Of a DNA stretch of 49,889 nucleotides, positions 26,903 through 35,167 are shown piece after piece. The notes under the pieces are model-generated. The model did no database searches, was not told where the DNA came from, and worked only from the letters and a program-made list of their open reading frames with translations. This stretch comes from an uncultured Flavobacteriales bacterium (GTDB lineage: Bacteria; Bacteroidota; Bacteroidia; Flavobacteriales_D; Crocinitomicaceae), in contig CAIOSO010000020.1 of assembly GCA_903860985.1 (NCBI GenBank), forward strand, positions 1 to 49,889, given 5' to 3'. A program made the position numbers and the translations under genes. Position 1 is the stretch's first letter, and every line of letters begins with the position of its first letter.

Positions 26903-27720
26903 TTGGTATTTTTTAATTGATAAACAATCGATTTAAACCAATTCGCTGCGGTGAAATCGTCCATTTTTGGATCAATATCTGCGCCCATAATTGGTTCTCC
27001 AACGGTATAGGTGATGATTTTGTTTTTCTGATTCAGCATTTCGTCCGCCAAATAAAACATCTCTATGTTTGCTTTGATACCTAGAAACACACGAAATTTA
27101 TAAAGGCGGTAAAAGAATGGCGAAAGTTTCCCACTGATATGAATGGGTACAATTGGACGGTTCAATTCTCTTCCGTAAGTCATAAACGTTTTTTTCCATT
27201 CAAAATCTTGGATGATTCCTTCGTGAACACGGCTGACAATACCTGAAGGAAAAATACACAAGGCATGGTCTTCGTAAAACGCTTGTTTGATGCGTTCTCT
27301 AATGGAGATTCCATTCGACCCATGTTTGTTGATGCCAACAAAATACGTATTCAAGTTTTCGATGTTCAGTAAAATATCATTAACGATAAACTTTAAATCT
27401 TGACGGTGATTTTTTAAGGCGACAATGAACGCGATTGCATCAACACCACCTAATGGGTGATTCATGGCGATAATGATGGGTCCCGTTTTTGGAATGCGAT
27501 CTATGTCATTGATCTCAAATTTGAAATGAAAGTAGTTTGTTGCTGCTTCACAAAATTCGAGTCCAGAGAGTTCTCCGTGCGCTTGAATAAATGCGTTTAT
27601 TTCTTTTTCATGCAAGGTTTTTCGCAAATAGCGAATAAGGAATCCAGGTAAAAAACGCAATAACTTTGGGTTTTTACTTCGGATTAATTCTTTTATGTCA
27701 ATTGCTTTGGGTGCTTGCAC
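26899..27720 (-). CDS. PlsC-type O-acyltransferase (OlsA/GlsA-like)
   Basis: A 273-residue 1-acylglycerol-3-phosphate-acyltransferase-fold enzyme. The catalytic block is AMNHPLGGVDAIAF, with His88 and Asp94, one residue longer than the classical HX4D spacing, as I recall for this OlsF/GlsA clade. The later blocks are INKHGSNG, ALCIFPSGIVSR and RPIVPIHISGK. It would esterify the hydroxyl of the N-acyl amino acid made by the downstream GlsB-like enzyme to give the finished lipid. It is the first gene of the two-gene operon. A weak -7-like motif (TACTTTCG, minus strand) is 4 nt before the ATG. Confidence 0.82.
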   Translation of the reverse strand: MQAPKAIDIKELIRSKNPKLLRFLPGFLIRYLRKTLHEKEINAFIQAHGELSGLEFCEAATNYFHFKFEINDIDRIPKTGPIIIAMNHPLGGVDAIAFIVALKNHRQDLKFIVNDILLNIENLNTYFVGINKHGSNGISIRERIKQAFYEDHALCIFPSGIVSRVHEGIIQDFEWKKTFMTYGRELNRPIVPIHISGKLSPFFYRLYKFRVFLGIKANIEMFYLADEMLNQKNKIITYTVGEPIMGADIDPKMDDFTAANWFKSIVYQLKNTK

Positions 27721-27789
27721 GAGTCGAAAGTACGATTTTTCACGTTTCTACATGTTGAGAAACCACATGATTTATTCACATTTGGTTTG

Positions 27790-28563
27790 TTAGAACTCAA
27801 ATTCAAATTTCATTCCATCATACAACAAGGATACATTGTCGGGAAGTTCGGTTAAAATATCCTCATGCTTACCAAAAAGATGTGAGATATGGGTAAGATA
27901 GACTTGTTTGGGTTGTACATCAGCAATAAAAGCTAGGGCTTCATCCAAGTTAAAATGTGAAATATGCGGATGTTTGTGAAGTGCATTGAGAATGAGGATA
28001 TCCACATTTTTGATCTTTGCGCGTTCCTCCTTAGTAACTGTTTTTGCATCCGTGATGTACGCAAAGTTTCCGATACGAAATCCCAAAACAGGTAATTTGT
28101 AATGCATGACCTCTATGGGAGTCACAGGAATACCATCTAGTTGAAATGGATGTTTATCGATGGAAATCAAGTTTAGTTTGGGAATGCCGGGATAATGTTT
28201 TTCATCGAAAATATAATGGAATTCTCTTCTCAGAGCGGTTTCCACGCGATCTGAACAATATACATCCATTGGTTTTTTGGTGAAAAAATTAAATGCCCGA
28301 ACATCATCTAATCCAGCGACATGGTCTTTGTGTTCATGTGTGAAAAGAATACCTTCTAAATGTGTTACTCCTTCACGTAAGAGTTGATAGCGAAAATCTG
28401 GACCTGCATCCACACAGTAATTTGCGCCATTCATTTCGATTAAAATCGAAGCGCGAAGTCGTTTGTCTCGTGGATCAGACGATTGACAGACCTCGCATCC
28501 ACAGGCAATCATGGGGATACCCTGTGATGTTCCTGAGCCTAATATACGAACGGTTCCTATCAT
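27790..28563 (-). CDS. MBL-fold metallo-hydrolase, PhnP-like
   Basis: A 257-residue metallo-beta-lactamase fold protein of the PhnP/cyclic phosphodiesterase group. The opening is LGSGTSQGIPMIACGCEVCQSSDPRDKRLRAS, with a Cys cluster (21, 23, 26) that binds a structural zinc in PhnP. The catalytic metal motif is THEHKDHVAG (H76, H78, D80, H81), with later His/Asp ligands in YITDAK and THISH. PhnP opens ribose 1,2-cyclic phosphate. No phosphonate genes are nearby, so the substrate is open. It is co-directional with the exonuclease gene 12 nt upstream. Confidence 0.82.
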   Translation of the reverse strand: MIGTVRILGSGTSQGIPMIACGCEVCQSSDPRDKRLRASILIEMNGANYCVDAGPDFRYQLLREGVTHLEGILFTHEHKDHVAGLDDVRAFNFFTKKPMDVYCSDRVETALRREFHYIFDEKHYPGIPKLNLISIDKHPFQLDGIPVTPIEVMHYKLPVLGFRIGNFAYITDAKTVTKEERAKIKNVDILILNALHKHPHISHFNLDEALAFIADVQPKQVYLTHISHLFGKHEDILTELPDNVSLLYDGMKFEFEF

Positions 28564-28575
28564 TTTTCTATACTT

Positions 28576-29946
28576 CTATAAACTGACAATGCGGTGCTGT
28601 TTGTCCTTGCGTAAGAACAAATTAATTATGGACTTATTGTCGCGATTTTCTGAAGCTAATTCGATGTACCTCATCCAATGCATGGGTTCTTTTCCGTGGA
28701 AATGAAAAGGGGCAAAACCATATCCTTTGTAAGTACCACGATCAATCCAAATGAGGCTTTTTTCTCCTTTGTTTCGTCCTTTGTCGATAATAAAGAAGGA
28801 AGTTCCTTTGAAGTTAATGTGTTCTAAAAAGTTATTGATGCGTTGGTTGTACTCATCCGGACTTTCCTCTTGAACGCAAGCGCCTTTACACTCTTTAATG
28901 GTGTAATGGAAACAAGCGGATTTAGTCGGGTAGAGGTGACATAACTTTTGACAAAGTTCAAATTTCTGTACGACATGACTTAAATAATCGCTGCCCTCTT
29001 TTTTTGTGCTGAATTGAATGATCGCTTGCACTTCTTTCTTTGCTAAAGAGTTTACCTGAAGTTGAACGTATCCATGTTCATCAACCTCATCAAAGATGCC
29101 AAAGGGGAAGAAGCTTTTTCGCAATTTACGGTTGTAAATCGGCTGATGTTGTTTGATTAGCTCTGACTCCAGTAACATGGCAATGAGTTCGCTTCCCGTT
29201 AATTCGTGTTCGATTCGGCAAATATCCTGAATCATTTTGAGTCCTTTCGCGGTTTTGGTATTGCGTAAATGTTGCTCGATGCGTTTTTTAATGTTGATGC
29301 TCTTGCCGATGTAAATCAATTGATTGAATTCATTGTAGAGCAAGTAAACACCTGTTTTCGATGGGAGATTATCGATGAGCTCCAAACTTAAATTCGGATG
29401 AATGGACTTTGGATTCAGTTCTTGTTGAATGAAGGTACTGAGTTGGTTTGGATCCTTGTGATAGATTAAATGAAACAACTCGGTTGTCGCCTTGGCATCA
29501 CCATCCGCTCGGTGTCTTGCGTTATTGTCAATGCCAATTTCACGGCATAATTTCCCCAAACTGTAACTTGCGTGACCTGGAATCACATAGCGCGAAGCGC
29601 GGACCGTACACATGTGCGGAAGACGAAAATCGAATCCAAGTCTTCGAAATTCACTGCGGAACATGCCGTAATCGAAAGCGACATTGTGTGCAACAAATAC
29701 GCAATCGTTCGTAAATTCAATGATTTCCTTTGCGATTTCATAAAATTTTGGTGCGTCCGCAACCATGGAATCAGTAATGCCTGTTAAGCGCACAATAAAC
29801 TCTGGAATGACTTGTTCTGGATTGACAAGTGAAATGTATGAATCGATCACTTTTTCACCATCGTATTTGTACATCGCTAATTCAGTGATTTTGGAGTCTT
29901 TGGTATTTCCTCCTGTTGTTTCCACATCGACAATGACAAAATTCAT
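28576..29946 (-). CDS. DEDDh exonuclease fused to GIY-YIG nuclease with UvrC-like Fe-S motif
   Basis: A 456-residue two-nuclease protein. Residues 1-165 are a DnaQ-like 3'-5' exonuclease with Asp7/Glu9 in VIVDVETTG, Asp92 and HRADGD (His145, Asp150). Residues 195-275 are a GIY-YIG endonuclease (GVYLLYNEFNQLIYIGKS) as in UvrC/Cho. Residues 332-357 hold Cys-rich KLCHLYP...ACFHYTIKECKGACV, with the last spacings (x7, x3) as in the UvrC 4Fe-4S site. The UvrC C-terminal RNase H and HhH parts are absent. It is probably a DNA-repair nuclease. The ATG at 29946 is chosen because DnaQ homologies start there. Confidence 0.85.
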   Translation of the reverse strand: MNFVIVDVETTGGNTKDSKITELAMYKYDGEKVIDSYISLVNPEQVIPEFIVRLTGITDSMVADAPKFYEIAKEIIEFTNDCVFVAHNVAFDYGMFRSEFRRLGFDFRLPHMCTVRASRYVIPGHASYSLGKLCREIGIDNNARHRADGDAKATTELFHLIYHKDPNQLSTFIQQELNPKSIHPNLSLELIDNLPSKTGVYLLYNEFNQLIYIGKSINIKKRIEQHLRNTKTAKGLKMIQDICRIEHELTGSELIAMLLESELIKQHQPIYNRKLRKSFFPFGIFDEVDEHGYVQLQVNSLAKKEVQAIIQFSTKKEGSDYLSHVVQKFELCQKLCHLYPTKSACFHYTIKECKGACVQEESPDEYNQRINNFLEHINFKGTSFFIIDKGRNKGEKSLIWIDRGTYKGYGFAPFHFHGKEPMHWMRYIELASENRDNKSIINLFLRKDKQHRIVSL

Positions 29947-30003
29947 GAGTGCGAAGTTAGGAAAAGGTTTGATATGGGATTTTAACAATATATCAAATAT
30001 GTG

Positions 30004-30011
30004 TATTTTTG
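30004..30011 (+). promoter_or_regulatory. -7 promoter element before DUF4476 gene
   Basis: TATTTTTG, an exact TAnnTTTG match, lies 15 nt before the ATG in the 80-nt divergent gap. Confidence 0.4.
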
Positions 30012-30026
30012 ATAAAAAGAAGGATT

Positions 30027-31334
30027 ATGAAATGGATTACTGGTGCATTATGTATTTTTTTGAGTGCTTTCTCATTCGCTCAAAGTAACTTGACCATATT
30101 CAATAATGGTGGACAACAGTTCTATGCGATTTTGAATGGCATCAAACAAAATTCTCAGCCACAAACGAATGTGTATGTTTCGGGTATTAAAAACGGAGGA
30201 TATTCGTTGAAGATTATTTTCGCAGATGGTAAAACAGCGGATGTGGATAAGAATTTGTTTATCGATGCGCCAAGTGATATAACGACGCGCATTACCTTCA
30301 AAAAAGGGAAAGGTAAATTGCAATTAGTGAGTTTAGTTGCGACAGAAGGAGTCATCACTCCGGGAGCAGTTGTCTATCGTCCTTCGGATGCTTCGGTTTA
30401 TTCGGATGCCGTTGTTCAAACAACAACGGTTCAAACAACAACGACTCAAACCACAAACGCCACACCGAATGCACAAGTTCCTGCGAATGGAAACGTGAAC
30501 ATGAATGTGAATGCAAACGGAATGAATCAACAAACGACTCAATCCGGAAATGTGGGAATGAATGTCAACGTGAATGCCACAGGAACAGGAACGACACAAA
30601 CGCAATCCACACAAAACGGAAATGCGAATTTCAATATGAATGTTTCTGGGAGTGGAATGGATCCGAATATGCAAAATGGAAGTGTTGGTATTAGCATCAA
30701 CGTTTCTGGAATGGATCCGAACATGCAGAATGGAAATATGGGAGTGAACATGAATGTGAATGCAACGGGAATGGAACAACAAGTAGATCCCAATGCGAAC
30801 GTAAACATGAATATCAATACGAACGGCATGCAAACGCAAAATACCTATGGAAACAATGGGAATGTTCAGATGAATGTGAATGCGAACGGAATGAATACGC
30901 AGCAAACCTCTGGACAAACGACCTTTACGACAACGACCACTACCACCACGACAAATTCTGGAGGAAATGTTAACTATCAAACGAACAATCAACAGAATCA
31001 AGTCAATACGCAGGCAAATGTGAATACATCAGGAGCATTAATTGCTTGTAATCGCACATTAAACAATTTACCGACATTTTTGGAGGAACTGAAAGATCAA
31101 AGTTTTGAAGATGATCGCTTAGAAGCGGTGAAACTTGCTTTGAAAAACACGTGTTTAACAACCGAACAAGCAGGGAAAATCATTGAGTTATTTACGTTTG
31201 ATGAAAATAAATTAGAAGTAGCTAAGTTTTTGTCAGATCGTTTAATAGACCGCGAAAACGCAACGTCACTCGCGAAATTCATGTCCTTCGATTCCAGTAA
31301 AATGGAATATAGAAAATATGTAGCTAGTCATTAA
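30027..31334 (+). CDS. Secreted DUF4476 protein with Asn-rich repeats
   Basis: A 435-residue exported protein. It has a signal peptide (1-18, FSFAQ) and an N-terminal beta domain (20-110, LTIFNNGGQQFYAILNGIKQN) typical of DUF4476 proteins. A Thr/Gln-rich linker follows. About seven imperfect repeats with alternating Asn and hydrophobic residues (pattern NVNMNVNANGM, about 154-292) come next, then a poly-Thr run and the C-terminal DUF4476 helical domain (about 340-435, CNRTLNNLPTFLEEL...). The function is unknown. The alternating N-x pattern suggests a stacked beta or amyloid-like surface region. A bidirectional terminator follows. Confidence 0.82.
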   Translation: MKWITGALCIFLSAFSFAQSNLTIFNNGGQQFYAILNGIKQNSQPQTNVYVSGIKNGGYSLKIIFADGKTADVDKNLFIDAPSDITTRITFKKGKGKLQLVSLVATEGVITPGAVVYRPSDASVYSDAVVQTTTVQTTTTQTTNATPNAQVPANGNVNMNVNANGMNQQTTQSGNVGMNVNVNATGTGTTQTQSTQNGNANFNMNVSGSGMDPNMQNGSVGISINVSGMDPNMQNGNMGVNMNVNATGMEQQVDPNANVNMNINTNGMQTQNTYGNNGNVQMNVNANGMNTQQTSGQTTFTTTTTTTTTNSGGNVNYQTNNQQNQVNTQANVNTSGALIACNRTLNNLPTFLEELKDQSFEDDRLEAVKLALKNTCLTTEQAGKIIELFTFDENKLEVAKFLSDRLIDRENATSLAKFMSFDSSKMEYRKYVASH

Positions 31335-31357
31335 TTTAATGATTCAACGATGTAATG

Positions 31358-31394
31358 AAAAAGTCCCTAACAGAATCTGTCAGGGACTTTTTTT
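31358..31394. terminator. Bidirectional terminator between DUF4476 and DUF4139 genes
   Basis: AAAAAGTCCCT pairs with AGGGACTTTTTTT around an inner ACAG/CTGT stem. The A run on one side and T run on the other let it work in both directions between the convergent genes. Confidence 0.88.
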
Positions 31395-31397
31395 CGT

Positions 31398-33080
31398 TTA
31401 GATATTAATCTCTTTATCCTTTGAATGGCGGATTTTGTAGTCGAAATCGATGACTTTGTTTTCCTTTGGTTTCAGGTTGAAACTCCATTCAATGACTCCG
31501 GTTCGTTCGTTCAAGCGTCCCTTCGCTAAATTGGCCGATTCAATCGTGATGTCTGTGTTTTGCGTAATTGGAATTTGATCTTGAATCACGATGTCTATTG
31601 AACTGGATTTGCTATTTCGTACTTCAATGGAATAAGCAAAGGTGCGTTCGCGTTTGTCTTGAATCACTTTGTCCTTGCATTCTTTCTTTAAAAGTGTTCT
31701 TTTCACGACAATGTTTGGATCTTTTCCTAACGATAAGTTCAAGGTATCTTCCATGCGCGTTGGATCGATGTACGTTTCGCCGATATAAGAACCGTCAAAG
31801 AAAATATTCGCTTTTGCAGGGATTAATTGAAGTTCGTCCAATTTGGTCATTTGAGCAACAAGGTAAACTCCTGGGTCCAACTTCGGAACTGCGTAATACT
31901 TGAAGGTAGTTGCTAAATCTGTTTGTTTGATAAGAACCATGTGTTGATCGTTATTAGACGGAATCGTATATGGTAAATCGATTTTAAATTCTGCTGCAAT
32001 CAACATTTGCACTACTGTTGTGAAATTTGCAGCACTTAAGGCATCATCCATGTTTGATTCTTTTTGTGTAAAAGAGTAGCCCATGTTCATCGCTTGCGTG
32101 TTGATGAGTCCAGCATTTGTTCCCGAACAAACGGTTGTTTCCTGTAACTTTCTCCCATACGCCGCTTGGTAATCGATGTACCAAGGATTCAATTCTGGTT
32201 TCGTTTTGTTGGCGTATGGATTATTCGTGGAAATGTTCAAGCGTACATCGTTCCAGTCCAAACCTGAATTCTGGTGCACTTGTGCTTTGTAGGTTAAATT
32301 AATTTTCCCCGTAGAAGAATCACTGCGCAAATCATAGAGTGGTGTCCAGCCAGCTTGTGAAACAACATACGAAAAATTCAGCTTTCCAGAAACGACTTCG
32401 TTCGATGAAATGGTGATCACAATGCGCGGGATGGCTTTGTTGATTTCTCGATTTAAGCCATTTCCGTTTTGGTAATTTCTAAGTTCTTCCAAACGTGCTT
32501 CCATTTCTTGTTTCGCATCGACCTTTTGCGCCTTTTTACGCTGTAAAACCAAAAGTTTCTTGTTGATTTCGTTCATTTTTAGGGCGTAATAATCCACGGC
32601 AGATTTTAATAAGAGAATGGAGTCATTGACTTTTCCAGTTCCTTTCATCGAACCATTGTTGCTGATGATGTATTTAGTGGCATTCAGAACGCCGATTTCG
32701 TCATCAATTTCTTGAATATCGAAGCCCCAAGAGCGCAAGGAATCCTCAAGCAGAGAAATACTGCGTTTGATTTTCAATGGAATTCCATCCTCCGTTACTT
32801 GTGCAGGTTGGGGATAATGTAGTACATACTTTGAATCAAGAATCACAACATTCCCCGTTGCCTTTACTTGGATACTTTTCGGATCGATGTATGGACTAAT
32901 TCCTTCAATGCTCACTTCGGTTACGCCGACTTTTGCGGTGTAATTGGCTTTGTGATGTAATTGAGCGCCTTGTGAATAAACAGTTACTTCGGAAAGTGTT
33001 GCTTTCACTAGGTCTTTTTCTGTGGCTAGCGCTTTCCAACTGAAGGTTGCTAATGCCGTAAATAAGAAGATTCTTTTCAT
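31398..33080 (-). CDS. DUF4139 (MuiA-like) secreted protein
   Basis: A 560-residue exported protein. It has a signal peptide (1-19) and an N-terminal DUF4140 domain (about 25-125, LSEVTVYSQGAQLHHKANYTAKVG). A coiled coil with Lys/Glu heptads (about 150-205, LKMNEINKKLLVLQRKKAQKVDAKQEMEARLEEL) precedes DUF4139 (about 220-560), which includes SYVVSQAGWTPLYDLRSD and ends YKIRHSKDKEI. These proteins are sometimes named mucoidy inhibitor A but have no proven activity known to me. It is transcribed alone, with its terminator shared with the convergent DUF4476 gene. Confidence 0.88.
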   Translation of the reverse strand: MKRIFLFTALATFSWKALATEKDLVKATLSEVTVYSQGAQLHHKANYTAKVGVTEVSIEGISPYIDPKSIQVKATGNVVILDSKYVLHYPQPAQVTEDGIPLKIKRSISLLEDSLRSWGFDIQEIDDEIGVLNATKYIISNNGSMKGTGKVNDSILLLKSAVDYYALKMNEINKKLLVLQRKKAQKVDAKQEMEARLEELRNYQNGNGLNREINKAIPRIVITISSNEVVSGKLNFSYVVSQAGWTPLYDLRSDSSTGKINLTYKAQVHQNSGLDWNDVRLNISTNNPYANKTKPELNPWYIDYQAAYGRKLQETTVCSGTNAGLINTQAMNMGYSFTQKESNMDDALSAANFTTVVQMLIAAEFKIDLPYTIPSNNDQHMVLIKQTDLATTFKYYAVPKLDPGVYLVAQMTKLDELQLIPAKANIFFDGSYIGETYIDPTRMEDTLNLSLGKDPNIVVKRTLLKKECKDKVIQDKRERTFAYSIEVRNSKSSSIDIVIQDQIPITQNTDITIESANLAKGRLNERTGVIEWSFNLKPKENKVIDFDYKIRHSKDKEINI

Positions 33081-33175
33081 GTGTCATTTTTTTTCTTGCT
33101 TACATCCGTCTTTTGAAAAGGTTCAATCGAAAGTTGATTTGTCCATTGGATGAAGGATTCCTGTCCAAACATTCT

Positions 33176-33183
33176 TACCTTTG
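33176..33183 (+). promoter_or_regulatory. -7 promoter element before DEAD helicase
   Basis: TACCTTTG, an exact TAnnTTTG match, ends 4 nt before the helicase ATG at 33188, predicting a nearly leaderless transcript and supporting that start over longer in-frame readings. Confidence 0.5.
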
Positions 33184-33187
33184 TTGC

Positions 33188-34405
33188 ATGAAATTCAAGG
33201 ACTATTCCCTTATTGATGAAATTAAAGACCAACTTGACATCCTCGGATTCAAGCGTCCAACCGATATTCAACACCGCGCCATTAAACATATTTTAGATGG
33301 TGAGGATGTCATGGCGGTAGCGCAAACAGGCACAGGTAAAACGGCTGCTTTTGTTATACCGATGATTCATAAGTTTGCGACAAAAAAACGGGGTTCATAC
33401 AAAGGGATTCGTGGATTAGTACTCGTTCCGACAAGAGAATTAGCGAAGCAAATTTCGGAGGTGGTGGTTCAAATTGGCGCCAAAACCCCGGTTAGTGTAC
33501 TAGGACTGTACGGTGGAGTGGAACAAGAAAAACAAATCGCGAAATTGAACAGTGGCTTGGATGTTTTGGTTTCGACACCTGGACGCATGTTCGATTTAAT
33601 TGCGCAGGGATTCATTGATATTTCCAAATTGGAAATTCTTGTTTTAGATGAGGCAGATTTGATGTTGGACCTTGGTTTTACGAAGGATATCCATGATGTA
33701 TTAAAGAAAATCCCGAAAAATCGTCAAACCTTGTTTTTCACAGCGACGATATCGAAAAAAATTAAATCCTTGGCGTATGATGTCGTGAAAGACGCGATAC
33801 GTATTCAGATTTCTCCAAAGAATCCCGTTTCGAAAAATGTCACACATGCCGTGGCCTTTATTGAAATGGACGACAAACGATTCTTCCTGGAGAACATGAT
33901 CAAAGAATACCCTGATTTTAAATTCTTGGTGTTTGTGAGGACTAAAGTCCGTGCGGAACGTGTTGTTTCAGCGATGGAACGAGTAGGAGTGAAGGCTGAA
34001 GCGCTGCACGGAGGGAAAGAACAAGAAGATCGTTTTGCGATTTTGGATCGTTTTCGTTCGACAGAGAATCAAGTGTTAATCACGACGGATGTCGCGTGTC
34101 GTGGAATCGATATTCCAAATATGGATTATGTCATTAACTACGATTTACCTGATTCCCCAGAGAATTATGTTCACCGTTGTGGTCGAACTGGACGTGGTCA
34201 ACAAACTGGGCAAGCCTTGTCTTTTTGCAGTGAAGAGGAAATAACCTTTTTGGATGCAATCGAAGCCTACACAGGAGAAGAGATTTTGCGTTACGACATC
34301 GACAACAAAGATTATATGTCCATTATTGAAGATACAGAAGACTTAAATTACAATTGGAAGAAATTGATTGAAGAGAATTCAGATCCGAATGAATGGAAAG
34401 ATTAA
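33188..34405 (+). CDS. DEAD-box RNA helicase (RhlE-like)
   Basis: ATP-dependent RNA helicase acting in RNA decay or ribosome assembly. The 405 residues contain the Q motif (GFKRPTDIQ), motif I AQTGTGKT, Ia PTRELA, Ib TPGR, motif II DEAD (VLDEADLMLDLG), and motif III as TATIS in place of SAT. Motif V TDVACRGIDIP and motif VI HRCGRTGR follow. It has only a short acidic C-terminal tail instead of the long basic tail of RhlE. The start is set by the helicase core and by the promoter element just upstream. Confidence 0.93.
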   Translation: MKFKDYSLIDEIKDQLDILGFKRPTDIQHRAIKHILDGEDVMAVAQTGTGKTAAFVIPMIHKFATKKRGSYKGIRGLVLVPTRELAKQISEVVVQIGAKTPVSVLGLYGGVEQEKQIAKLNSGLDVLVSTPGRMFDLIAQGFIDISKLEILVLDEADLMLDLGFTKDIHDVLKKIPKNRQTLFFTATISKKIKSLAYDVVKDAIRIQISPKNPVSKNVTHAVAFIEMDDKRFFLENMIKEYPDFKFLVFVRTKVRAERVVSAMERVGVKAEALHGGKEQEDRFAILDRFRSTENQVLITTDVACRGIDIPNMDYVINYDLPDSPENYVHRCGRTGRGQQTGQALSFCSEEEITFLDAIEAYTGEEILRYDIDNKDYMSIIEDTEDLNYNWKKLIEENSDPNEWKD

Positions 34406-34414
34406 TAATAACAC

Positions 34415-34446
34415 TTTGGATAATAACTTTTCAATTCTTATTTTTG
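34415..34446 (+). promoter_or_regulatory. Promoter of chalcone-isomerase-like gene
   Basis: TTTG (34415-34418), a 20-nt spacer and TATTTTTG (34439-34446) make the best full -33/-7 Bacteroidota promoter in the window, 22 nt before the ATG. Confidence 0.65.
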
Positions 34447-34468
34447 AAAAACCTAAACACCATGTAAT

Positions 34469-35023
34469 ATGAAAAATTTAATCTTAATTCTTTTCTTTTT
34501 TATTGGAATTGAATCCTTTGCACAAACAAAAACGATTTCCGGAGTAAAATTCCCATTGACTGAAAAAATCGGTAAAAACGAATTGGTGTTAAACGGTGGT
34601 GGTTTGCGTGAAAAATATTGGATGGACTTATACGTTGCTGCGCTTTATTTAGAGTCAAAAACAACGGATGCAAGTAAAGTAATTTACGGTACAGAAGAAA
34701 TGGCGATTCACATCAAAATTATTTCTAGTAGTGTAACACGTGAACGTTTTCTTGAGTCAGTAAATGAGGGATTCGCGAATGCTACTTCCAAAGCATCAGC
34801 AGAGGATAAAAAGAAATTCATCAGTTTCTTTTCAGATGAATTTAAAATCGGTGATGTGATTCATTTCGATTACACACCAGAAAAAGGATTGAAAGTGACG
34901 AAAAACGGAGTGGTAAAAGGAACAATTCCTGGTTACGATTTCAAAAAATCACTTTTTTCTATTTGGCTAGGTTCAAAACCTGCGGATGAGAACTTGAAAA
35001 AAGGAATGCTTGGCAAAGGATAG
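34469..35023 (+). CDS. Secreted chalcone-isomerase-like protein
   Basis: A 184-residue exported protein. It has a signal peptide (1-18, ESFAQ) and a bacterial chalcone isomerase-like domain, with NGGGLREKYWMDLYVAALYLESK (43-65) and IPGYDFKKSLFSIWLGSKPADENLKKGMLG near the C-terminus. Bacterial members are periplasmic and bind lipid- or fatty-acid-like ligands, and catalysis on flavonoids is not expected. It is a single-gene unit with a clear promoter and terminator. Confidence 0.85.
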   Translation: MKNLILILFFFIGIESFAQTKTISGVKFPLTEKIGKNELVLNGGGLREKYWMDLYVAALYLESKTTDASKVIYGTEEMAIHIKIISSSVTRERFLESVNEGFANATSKASAEDKKKFISFFSDEFKIGDVIHFDYTPEKGLKVTKNGVVKGTIPGYDFKKSLFSIWLGSKPADENLKKGMLGKG

Positions 35024-35047
35024 AATATTATCCGAACAAAGAATTTT

Positions 35048-35074
35048 AAAAGACATCTTCGGATGTCTTTTTTT
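35048..35074 (+). terminator. Intrinsic terminator after chalcone-isomerase-like gene
   Basis: AAAAGACATC pairs with GATGTCTTTT around a TTCG tetraloop, with seven T after the stem. Confidence 0.9.
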
Positions 35075-35117
35075 GTTTGAACATGGTTCAAATTTCAATT
35101 TGTGACTTATATCACCT

Positions 35118-35145
35118 TTTGATTTGAATAGGTACTTTATCTTTG
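35118..35145 (+). promoter_or_regulatory. Promoter of the sulfur operon
   Basis: TTTG (35118-35121), a 16-nt spacer and TATCTTTG (35138-35145) fit the Bacteroidota promoter, 22 nt before the ATG of the dioxygenase gene. Confidence 0.6.
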
Positions 35146-35167
35146 TACTGTAAATAAATGAAAGCAT

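Noticed and set aside
27744-27763. GTTTCT/AGAAAC inverted repeat between the MBL gene and glsA
   Set aside because: A 6-bp stem with an 8-nt loop and no T tract; not convincing as a terminator.
30333-31001. 222-residue reading frame opposite the DUF4476 gene
   Set aside because: It is a shadow of the repetitive Asn-rich coding region; its composition (Ile/His/Arg) simply mirrors the repeats.
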